A DNA stretch of 19,318 nt from Candidatus Helarchaeota archaeon (GTDB lineage: Archaea; Asgardarchaeota; Lokiarchaeia; Helarchaeales; JABXJV01), in the NCBI GenBank assembly GCA_013375355.1, contig JABXJV010000188.1, forward strand, positions 1 to 19,318. Reading direction: 5' to 3'. Below, one piece after another: positions 13,103-19,318 of the stretch. Below the pieces are notes generated by a model. That model saw nothing but the letters and a program-made list of their open reading frames with translations, was not told the DNA's origin and made no database searches. Position numbers and translations under genes: made by a program. Every line of letters begins with the position of its first letter. Within the stretch, counting starts at the first letter, position 1.

Positions 13103-13432
13103 TTAAGCTTTTTCCCATTTATCAACAATCATTTGATATTCCCAATGTCTTTTGACTATTTCCGGTCTTTTAGATTTTCCCACAATTTTTATAATAGTTC
13201 CAAATACACTGATCAATCCTTTATGGTTAATTTCATCTTTTGAATAAATTACTATCTGTAGTTGACCAACATCGAAATAATTTATTATTGGATGTGTTTC
13301 TGGCTGATTTATTAGATGTTGCCATGGCAGATCTGAAATAGATCCTTTGACCTTAATTTTTTTTCCTTCTAAATCTTTTAAATTGCCTAGATCTTTAATT
13401 TCTATATAATTTGTCATAAATTCACACATCAA
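13103..13432 (-). CDS. Small OB-fold-like protein, function unknown
   Basis: 109 residues, no signal or membrane segment. The pattern IKDLGNLKDLEGKKIKVKG, SISDLPWQHL, QLQIVIYSKDEIN, HKGLISVFGTIIKIVGKS and YQMIVDKWEKA alternates hydrophobic and charged residues over five short strands with 'L-GK-I-VKG' and 'V-G-I--I' turns, as in OB folds (nucleic-acid or oligosaccharide binding). No family was recognised. MTNYIE at 13417 is an alternative start; neither ATG has a clear Shine-Dalgarno site. It follows the coiled-coil gene by 15 nt and precedes asnA, all on one strand, so the three are probably co-transcribed. Confidence 0.65.
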   Translation of the reverse strand: MMCEFMTNYIEIKDLGNLKDLEGKKIKVKGSISDLPWQHLINQPETHPIINYFDVGQLQIVIYSKDEINHKGLISVFGTIIKIVGKSKRPEIVKRHWEYQMIVDKWEKA

Positions 13433-13447
13433 ATAATTTTTAAATGG

Positions 13448-13891
13448 TTACATTTTCTTTTTACGAAATTGTTTTAATAAATCTAATATGTATAGTAATA
13501 TTTTTTCAGTATATTCATATACTTCCTTTTTTTTATGTTCAAAATTCCCCTCTTTTGCCCCTTCATAGAGTTCTTTACTTGTTTGAGTTAAAATTTTCTC
13601 AGCAACGTCACTAATTATCTCCCAATTTGTCTTGTTATACCGCTTACCCATGATTCCTACTCTCGAATATATTTCATCGACTTTTTCTAAAGTTACCATT
13701 AACGCTTGATAGTAACTCATTATTTTTTGTCGTGCTTGTTCGATATAATATGCTAACTCATTTTTAACTTTATCATTTCTATTTTTTATCATATCATTCA
13801 TATAATCGTTGAGATCACGGTAGCTACTTGGATTATCTATTCTTAAATTTCTATTTTTCACTCTCTCTAAAAGATCCTTGAATTGTTCCAT
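13448..13891 (-). CDS. Helical/coiled-coil protein, function unknown
   Basis: 147 residues, Lys/Glu/Tyr-rich, almost all helix by composition (for example NDKVKNELAYYIEQARQKIM and ILLYILDLLKQFRKKKM), with no export signal. AAGGAG lies about 12 nt before the ATG, a somewhat long but usable spacing. It is the first gene of the minus-strand group leading to asnA. I do not recognise a family; a coiled-coil oligomer is the most that can be said. Confidence 0.65.
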   Translation of the reverse strand: MEQFKDLLERVKNRNLRIDNPSSYRDLNDYMNDMIKNRNDKVKNELAYYIEQARQKIMSYYQALMVTLEKVDEIYSRVGIMGKRYNKTNWEIISDVAEKILTQTSKELYEGAKEGNFEHKKKEVYEYTEKILLYILDLLKQFRKKKM

Positions 13892-14010
13892 ACAAAGATG
13901 ATACTCCTTATAATTATATAATTTTTATAATTCATTGAAAATATGCTAAAGATAATCAAAAATTCAATATTAAATCTAAATATGCCAAAAATAAAGAGAG
14001 TTTATTAATA

Positions 14011-14841
14011 ATGGATGAATTTGATGAAAAAAAAATAATTGAATTAATTAATAACATTGATAAAGACCCTGATCCTCTTCATAACGATATCACACCAGCT
14101 GTTCTAGAATTGGCAAAGATGGGGGGCGAAGTTTTTTTATATATTAAAGATCTGCTCTCTTCATCAAATGAGATGACACGACTTCATGCTCAAAAAACGC
14201 ATGAATATGGTGTTCTTTATTATTTAGGTTGGATTCCTGGACGCGCAGATAATGATCCACAAATAGAAGTTTCTTTTAAGCAATTATGGAAAGATAATGG
14301 AGATTATCAATATGATGCTTCTGAAGAAAAACGAGATGCATCCATAGAGAGTTGGATGAATTGGTATAATACAGATCCACTTGAACTTACACCCGAACAA
14401 AAGGAGAAAATTATCGCTAATATTGTAGAACCTGATATTACTGTTGAATATTTATTTGTTGAAAAAGCAGAGAGGCAAATTAAGCCAATAAATGATGATC
14501 AGGGATATCTCTATGCCTTTATTAACATCTTTGTAAGTGGGAATTTCAGTAATGATAATGTAACTACATTTAAAAATCAGATACTTGATGAATTAAATTA
14601 TTGTGTAAAAACTTACGATTATTTAAAATCAGAAAAGGTTGATTTTAAGGATTATAAATTTGGACTTGTCGATAATGATAAAAATATAACAGAATTCGAG
14701 GTGTTCGATGAGGAATTTTATGAAGCTCTCAAAGCATCTTTAAGGAACTTAGCCATTGTGGGGAAAAATTTTGATTTAGAGAAATTTAAAAATTATGAGA
14801 TCTTCACAAAATGGTTTGAAAAATACAGTAATAGATCTTGA
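14011..14841 (+). CDS. HEAT-like helical protein, function unknown
   Basis: 276 residues, acidic, cytoplasmic. Residues about 27-75 (TPAVLELAKMGGEVFLYIKD, LLSSSNEMTRLHAQ) look like one HEAT-type helical pair, followed by YYLGWIPGR and LWKDNGDYQYDA near 92-103 and WMNWY near 115-119. This 'LW--NGDY-YDA ... W--WY' pattern occurs after HEAT repeats in some bacterial hypothetical proteins. The C-terminal half (about 125-276) is unassigned, mixed alpha/beta. It starts divergently from the 147-residue gene across a 119-bp gap, and its stop (14839-14841) directly abuts the stop of pepD on the other strand, so no spacer remains for two separate terminators. Confidence 0.75.
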   Translation: MDEFDEKKIIELINNIDKDPDPLHNDITPAVLELAKMGGEVFLYIKDLLSSSNEMTRLHAQKTHEYGVLYYLGWIPGRADNDPQIEVSFKQLWKDNGDYQYDASEEKRDASIESWMNWYNTDPLELTPEQKEKIIANIVEPDITVEYLFVEKAERQIKPINDDQGYLYAFINIFVSGNFSNDNVTTFKNQILDELNYCVKTYDYLKSEKVDFKDYKFGLVDNDKNITEFEVFDEEFYEALKASLRNLAIVGKNFDLEKFKNYEIFTKWFEKYSNRS

Positions 14842-16347
14842 TTATTCCTTCATGATCTTGTTTAATAAAGCTAGTAAAAATTTCCATACTTTAGAAACAC
14901 TATTGACTTTCAAACGCTCGTCTGGTGAATGCGCACCTTCACCACTTGGTCCTATAGCTATTATTTCCGTGTTAGGAAAATAATTATTAAAAAAGCTACA
15001 CTCAAGAATGCCATGCGTTATTCTTATTTTAGCTTCTTCATGAAATAACTCATTATATACATCTTTAGATATTTGTAATAACTTAGAATTAAAATCAGGG
15101 GTCCAACTGGGAGAGCTGCCTAATTTGGTGATCTTAAATCCTGCTAAATTCATTAATGATATCATTCGTTCATACAAAAATTTATTATCATATTCATTTG
15201 AACTTCTTTGAAATGCTGCAAATGTTATACCTCTTTTTTTAGTTTGGATATATCCAATATTTACCGAAGTATTTACACCTTTAGTTTTAGGATGGAAGGA
15301 AATAGGTCCATTAGGTACTAAATATAATACATCCAAAACTTTTTTTTGTATATCTAATGGCATATGGGTAAAATCTGTATGGTTTTTAACTTCTTTTAAG
15401 ATAATATTCATATTTATTTCAATACCTTCATATAATCCTTTTATCTTTGAAGATAGATCTTTAACAAATTCTTGAATTTTTGGTCGTTCATCGATTTTTG
15501 TAAAAAATATCGAGTAGGATTCTCTTGGTATTGCATTAAATGAGGATCCTCCTCCATTTATTTGATTAATATGGATCTGAAATTCTTTATCAATTTTCCA
15601 TAATATCTCAGATAATAGCTTTATTGCATTAGCTCTTCCTTTATGAATATCTACCCCAGAATGTCCTCCAATTAAACCTTCAATTTCTAATTTCAGTGTA
15701 GTATAGTTTTTATCTTTTTCTGATAACGGGATTCTTTTTAATTTCATTAAACCTTCAAGTAAAGTACCCCCAGCACAGCCGCAGCACAATGTATCGTCTC
15801 CTTCCGAATCAAGATTTATTAAATATTTTCCTTTGATTGTGTTCTTATCTATCCCTAATGCACCAAACATTCCTGCTTCTTCACTAACTGTGAAAAGTAA
15901 TTCTAATTCCAATGGACCAAAATCCAATTCTTTACTATGAATTCTTTTCATCAAAGTTAATTGATATGCCATCCCAACAGCATTATCTGCTCCTAATGTA
16001 GTTCCTTCTGCGGTAAGCCATTTCTCATTATTAATTTCTATTACTTTTAGTTTTAAAGGATCCTTTGAAAAATCATGGATAATATCATCATTCTTTTCAC
16101 AGACCATATCCATATGACTTTGAATAGTAATGATGTTAGTTTTTTTTGAATTTCGTTCCTTAGAAGGTACTTTTATTAAAAGATTTCCTGCTTTATCTAG
16201 AATCGCTTCAAAGTCAAACTTTTCCGCTTCACGTCTTATAAACTCTCTTACTTGACCTTCACATCCAGAAGCATGAGGGATTTGTGATATTTGGAAAAAA
16301 TAATCCCAAAATTCCGATGGTTCTCCCAATTCGTCTAATTTTATCAT
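14842..16347 (-). CDS. pepD: Aminoacyl-histidine dipeptidase / M20 metallopeptidase
   Basis: 501 residues, cytoplasmic, close to the 485 of E. coli PepD. Family M20 (M20C) di-zinc peptidases cleave Xaa-His and other dipeptides. Visible site residues: H78 and D80 in SHMDMVCEKN, bridging D121 in LGADNAVGMAYQ, general base E156 with E157 in VSEEAGMFGA, D180 in INLDSEGDD, and H473 in GEGAHSPDER. The lid/dimer domain is marked by LIGGHSGVDIHKGRANAIKL (H229). CCGCAGG (188-194) follows the metal Asp as in PepD. All catalytic ligands are present, so the enzyme should be active, probably recycling peptides. ATG 16347 is the only sensible start. No Shine-Dalgarno is visible and TTTATTTAT lies about 20-28 nt upstream, so the message may be leaderless. 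Confidence 0.93.
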   Translation of the reverse strand: MIKLDELGEPSEFWDYFFQISQIPHASGCEGQVREFIRREAEKFDFEAILDKAGNLLIKVPSKERNSKKTNIITIQSHMDMVCEKNDDIIHDFSKDPLKLKVIEINNEKWLTAEGTTLGADNAVGMAYQLTLMKRIHSKELDFGPLELELLFTVSEEAGMFGALGIDKNTIKGKYLINLDSEGDDTLCCGCAGGTLLEGLMKLKRIPLSEKDKNYTTLKLEIEGLIGGHSGVDIHKGRANAIKLLSEILWKIDKEFQIHINQINGGGSSFNAIPRESYSIFFTKIDERPKIQEFVKDLSSKIKGLYEGIEINMNIILKEVKNHTDFTHMPLDIQKKVLDVLYLVPNGPISFHPKTKGVNTSVNIGYIQTKKRGITFAAFQRSSNEYDNKFLYERMISLMNLAGFKITKLGSSPSWTPDFNSKLLQISKDVYNELFHEEAKIRITHGILECSFFNNYFPNTEIIAIGPSGEGAHSPDERLKVNSVSKVWKFLLALLNKIMKE

Positions 16348-16577
16348 ATTTGAATATTCATAAAATGATAAATAAAAGATTTCTTAATATCATCAAAAAT
16401 AAAGTTCAGAAAATTTTATATTTCGTTCATTTTTTTAAATTTAAATCTTAAAATTGTTCGTTTTAGATGTTTAGAGAAAATTTATTAAATATGATATCTA
16501 ATGTTATTTAAGAATTAAGATTTTAAATTCTAAAGTTAATTTTAATTAATTAAGCTAATTTTAGATGAGGTAAAAAA
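16348..16577. promoter_or_regulatory. Divergent promoter region between pepD and the 7-TM pair
   Basis: 230 bp of very AT-rich DNA between two divergent genes, with no open frame. It must carry both promoters. GATGAGGT at 16565-16572 is the Shine-Dalgarno site of the plus-strand gene. Several TTTAAATA/TATA-like stretches exist (for example around 16480-16495), and I cannot single out a box A for that gene. Confidence 0.4.
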
Positions 16578-17636
16578 TTGTTTGATGTTTGGAAGTTATT
16601 TGGGTTAGGATTTACTTTTATATTATCTAATTATTTATTCATTATATTTTTTTATTTCATAAAAAAGATATATGGAAGCAAAAAATCAATAAAAGAAATT
16701 TTACCTTTTTTAGGAATCGCTTTTTTGTTTTTATTTGGTGGCATTTCTTATATATTTGCTAATTTATTTGATTACTTTCAATGGCATTATGAAATAAAAA
16801 TTTTAATTCATTTTAGACTTCATTCCATCTTATATTTCGCAAGTATAGCTTCCTGTATTTTTGTATATGAATATGTTATTAAAAAAACAAAATATCTTCT
16901 AACAATTTATATTCTAATTGGTTTAATAGCAAATTTCATCGTTTATACCTACGAAGCTTTAAATTTCCTATTAAACCTTTTTTTAGGCTCTGCTATACCA
17001 ATTCTATTGATTCTTCAATATGTTGTATTCGTTAGACCAACTTCTGGGATGTTAAAACGTCGAATGTATATTAGTCTAGTTGGTTTAATCAGTGCTGGAG
17101 TTGGAAGTGCGTTAAGGAATTATTTTATAAATGAGTTTTTAGGTTATTATATATTTTCAATAGGCACATCGATAGTAATTATCGGGTTGTTATTAATGGC
17201 TTATGGATTTTCGGCATTTTCTACCCTAACTGATTTAAAATGGAAAGATAAGTTATACCAACTTTATGTAGTTACGGAAAACGGAATTTGTCTTTATGCA
17301 CATTCCTTTGAAAATAACCTTCCTATAACTAATTCAGAATTACTTGCAACGGGTTTCTCGGGAATACAAAAATTATTATCTGAAATATTAAAAACAAAGG
17401 AAGCTCTGAGGATAATTGAGTATAAGAATTTAAAAATTCTTATTGATTTTGGACCCAATATTGTATTTCTATTAGTTATCAGTGAACAAAGCGCATTTTT
17501 ATTTTATAAATTGAAAGAATTCTCTGAAAAATTTTCCAATTTTTTTAAGGATTTATTGAAAAATTGGCAAGGAAATACAGAAATATTTACACCTACCAAA
17601 TCTCTTATTCAGAGCATATTTGAATTAAATTTATGA
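16578..17636 (+). CDS. Seven-TM protein with C-terminal longin-like cytosolic domain (paralogue 1)
   Basis: 352 residues, TTG start set by GATGAGG 6-7 nt upstream. Seven hydrophobic helices lie at about 6-28, 42-64, 79-100, 105-126, 132-153, 163-184 and 190-214. The loop after helix 3 is IKKTKY and after helix 5 RPTSGMLKRR, both basic, so these face the cytosol and the C terminus should too. From about 225 follows a soluble ~125-residue alpha/beta domain: YQLYVVTENGICLYAHSF, ELLATGFSGIQKLLSEILK, RIIEYKNLKILIDF, NIVFLLVISEQSAF, KFSNFFKDLLKNWQGNTEIF. The order strand-turn-strand, helix, three strands, helix resembles longin/roadblock-type domains common in Asgard proteins linked to small GTPases. 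No enzyme motif and no rhodopsin Lys in helix 7. A receptor or membrane-scaffold role is inference. A paralogue follows 44 nt downstream. Confidence 0.8.
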   Translation: MFDVWKLFGLGFTFILSNYLFIIFFYFIKKIYGSKKSIKEILPFLGIAFLFLFGGISYIFANLFDYFQWHYEIKILIHFRLHSILYFASIASCIFVYEYVIKKTKYLLTIYILIGLIANFIVYTYEALNFLLNLFLGSAIPILLILQYVVFVRPTSGMLKRRMYISLVGLISAGVGSALRNYFINEFLGYYIFSIGTSIVIIGLLLMAYGFSAFSTLTDLKWKDKLYQLYVVTENGICLYAHSFENNLPITNSELLATGFSGIQKLLSEILKTKEALRIIEYKNLKILIDFGPNIVFLLVISEQSAFLFYKLKEFSEKFSNFFKDLLKNWQGNTEIFTPTKSLIQSIFELNL

Positions 17637-17680
17637 TTAAAAGTTAAAATACTATTGAATTAAATTAAAAATGAATAAAA

Positions 17681-18748
17681 ATGATATATCAATTAGATTT
17701 TTGGAAAATGATGGGTTTAGGAATAACTTTTATCCTAAGTAGTAATGCAATATTCTTATTTTATTATTTTATAAGTAAAATATACCATAGTAAAGAATTT
17801 AAATCTGAAATTTTCCCTTTTTACGGAATAACTCTTTTATTTTTATTTGGTGGTATCTCATATATTTTCGCAAATGTATTTGATTTTTTTCGATGGCAAT
17901 ATGATATAACGGTATTAATCTATTATAGATTTCACTTTATATTTTATGTTCTAAGTGTAGCTTCATGTATTTTCGTATATGAGAACTTAATTAAGAAAAC
18001 AAAATATCTTTTAACAATTTATATGATTGGTGTGTTGATAATAAATTTCTTTATAGTAACATATGAAGCTTTAAATTTATTTTCTAATTTTACTTTTGGA
18101 TTTGCTCTGTTAATTTTATTGATTCTTCAATATGTTGTATTCGTTAGACCAACTTCTGGTATTTTAAAACATCGTATGTATATTACTTTAGTTGGTTTAA
18201 TGATTGTTGGATTTGGAAGTGTTTTTAGAAATCCTTTTATAAATGAAGCGTTTAGCCATTACTTTTTTTCAATGGGCACTTTGTTAATAAATGTTGGAGT
18301 ATTATTAATGGGATTCGGATTTTCTGCTTTTTCAACATTTACTGATCTTAATTGGAAGGAAAAACTACATCAGATTTTTATAGTAACAAAAGATGGACTT
18401 CCTGTTTACGCTTACTCATTTGATGTTAATCAGACAATTACTGACTCCGAACTACTTGCAGCGGGTCTTTCAAGTATACGAATTTTCCTTTCTGAAGTAT
18501 TAAAAACAAAGGATGATTTGCAAATTATAGAATATAAAAATTTAAATGTTATTCTTGAATTAAAAGATAATATTGTCTTTATTTTAGTCATAAAAGAAAA
18601 AAGTTCATTTCTACAATACAAATTAGAACAATTTTCTAAAAAATTTTCTGAATTTTTTAAAGATTTATTAAAAAATTGGAATGGAGATATGGAATTATTT
18701 TATCCTACAAAAACTTTAATTCGAAATATATTTGAATTAGATAAATAA
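17681..18748 (+). CDS. Seven-TM protein with C-terminal longin-like cytosolic domain (paralogue 2)
   Basis: 355 residues, same architecture as the preceding gene, with similarity over the whole length (roughly half the residues identical by eye). Most conserved are FLFGGISYIFAN in helix 2, ASCIFVYE and IKKTKYLLTIY in helix 3 and the next loop, TYEALN, LLILQYVVFVRPTSG with K-RMYI, FSAFST-TDL--K at the end of helix 7, and in the soluble domain SELLA-G, LKTK, IIEYKNL, KFS-FFKDLLKNW-G and PTK-LI--IFEL. A 41-bp stretch around VVFVRPTSG (18122-18162 against 17008-17048) is identical in DNA, hinting at gene conversion or strong constraint. No Shine-Dalgarno precedes the ATG, so it probably depends on the upstream gene 44 nt away. 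Both proteins may form a heteromer in the membrane. Confidence 0.8.
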   Translation: MIYQLDFWKMMGLGITFILSSNAIFLFYYFISKIYHSKEFKSEIFPFYGITLLFLFGGISYIFANVFDFFRWQYDITVLIYYRFHFIFYVLSVASCIFVYENLIKKTKYLLTIYMIGVLIINFFIVTYEALNLFSNFTFGFALLILLILQYVVFVRPTSGILKHRMYITLVGLMIVGFGSVFRNPFINEAFSHYFFSMGTLLINVGVLLMGFGFSAFSTFTDLNWKEKLHQIFIVTKDGLPVYAYSFDVNQTITDSELLAAGLSSIRIFLSEVLKTKDDLQIIEYKNLNVILELKDNIVFILVIKEKSSFLQYKLEQFSKKFSEFFKDLLKNWNGDMELFYPTKTLIRNIFELDK

Positions 18749-18757
18749 GTTCATAGA

Positions 18758-19171
18758 TTAAACTAGAAGATAAAATATTGTGTTCTTAATAATTTTAATA
18801 TAATATTTAGAAATTGGGTCCTCGCTTTTAAAAATGATATCATCATGGAATTCGATTAATTTATAAAACGTTCCTTCCATAACAATTTCGATTGCTTCCT
18901 TATTAAGGTCCCAAATTGCAAATCTGCCAACGTTATATTTAGGTTCGGCATCTCCTTTGTAAATTGAATAGAAATAAACATAAGGTTTGACATTTGCTAT
19001 ACCATCGCTATATGTGAAAATTAATTTGCCCTCTTTTTTAAAATAGAAATAGGCATGAATAACTCCTTTTCCAACTTCATAATCTACGGAAGGAAAACCC
19101 TTGTATTTTTTGATTAAAACATTTGTTTTTGAATTATATATTTCCCAAGATGCCCACATCTTTTCAGCCAT
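18758..19171 (-). CDS. Small beta-rich protein, function unknown
   Basis: 137 residues without signal or membrane helix, rich in aromatic residues and alternating strands (WASWEIYNSKTNVLIKKYKG, VIHAYFYFKKEGKLIFTYS, YVYFYSIYKGD, RFAIWDLNKEAIEIVMEGT), which suggests a beta sandwich or barrel. I do not recognise a family. Its end lies 9 nt from the end of the second 7-TM gene on the other strand (convergent). Internal ATG at MWASWE is an alternative start. Coding status is supported by length, codon pattern and the tight convergent arrangement. Confidence 0.65.
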   Translation of the reverse strand: MAEKMWASWEIYNSKTNVLIKKYKGFPSVDYEVGKGVIHAYFYFKKEGKLIFTYSDGIANVKPYVYFYSIYKGDAEPKYNVGRFAIWDLNKEAIEIVMEGTFYKLIEFHDDIIFKSEDPISKYYIKIIKNTIFYLLV

Positions 19172-19318
19172 TAAATGAATACCTCAATATTTTTTTTCGT
19201 ATTTTAAATTTATTAATAAAGAGCTAACTTTTCTTCTTCAATTTTTTTCAAATATAATAGACTCTTTTTTCAACTCGACCTCTAACTATATTCTGGGATA
19301 AACGTAAAAATTTCAGCT
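19172..19318. other. 147-bp right edge, no intact gene
   Basis: On the minus strand, two short frames give LKFLRLSQNIVRGRVEKR and, one frame over, LLYLKKIEEEKLALY before TAA at 19219-19217. Together they could be the broken or edge-cut C terminus of a helical protein, but each frame is too short to support a call. Confidence 0.3.

Noticed and set aside
16578..18748. Seven-helix proteins as microbial rhodopsins or heliorhodopsins
   Set aside because: Helix 7 (FSIGTSIVIIGLLLMAYG) has no retinal-binding Lys and no rhodopsin motifs are present.

Overview
The window looks like a piece of an archaeal chromosome, most probably from an Asgard archaeon of the Lokiarchaeia type. That assignment is an inference. 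It rests on the high A+T content, archaeal TATA-type (box A) promoters sometimes close enough to the start codon for leaderless transcripts, Shine-Dalgarno sites of the GGTGAT/GGAGG type, an archaeal-style AsnA, a tungsten-type aldehyde ferredoxin oxidoreductase, C-terminally anchored surface proteins made of repeats, an SDS22/Shoc2-like LRR protein, and two 7-TM proteins ending in what looks like a longin-type domain. No rRNA, tRNA, CRISPR array or intact transposase gene was seen.

Layout. 1-635 (minus strand): a ribbon-helix-helix/coiled-coil protein overlapping by one base a gene that runs off the left edge, preceded by the broken tail of a membrane transporter. 655-2259 (minus): a secreted, membrane-anchored protein of eight ~54-residue repeats. 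2460-3541: a patch of gene debris (a piece of the same repeat family, a leucine-rich-repeat piece, a DUF4238-like piece) with one copy of a short dispersed repeat. 3805-5355 (plus): a second anchored surface protein of eight FG-GAP/VCBS-type repeats, followed by a broken WD40-like fragment. 6052-8493 (plus): aldehyde ferredoxin oxidoreductase (apparently with an ATT start codon) and two ubiquitin-like ThiS/MoaD-family proteins, a plausible cofactor-supply set. 8570-9354: an LRR protein bracketed by two further copies of the dispersed repeat. 9463-11145: a radical SAM/SPASM-type protein between two gene remnants. 11204-11786: a DUF4240 gene broken by a frameshift in an A9 run. 11890-13891 (minus): a coiled-coil protein, an OB-fold-like protein and asparagine synthetase AsnA. 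14011-16347: a HEAT-like protein tail-to-tail with an M20 aminoacyl-histidine dipeptidase (PepD). 16578-18748 (plus): two tandem paralogous 7-TM + longin-like proteins. 18758-19171 (minus): a small beta-rich unknown.

Three themes stand out. First, the tandem pair 16578-18748 joins a seven-helix membrane domain to a cytosolic longin/roadblock-like domain, a possible membrane receptor or scaffold for the small-GTPase/trafficking machinery of these archaea. Second, the left two thirds carry at least eight decayed or broken genes, unusual for a compact archaeal genome, intermixed with a ~56-bp repeat that has 10-bp inverted ends. Third, the AOR operon shows a likely non-canonical ATT initiation codon backed by a full Shine-Dalgarno sequence and by conserved N-terminal residues upstream of the first ATG.
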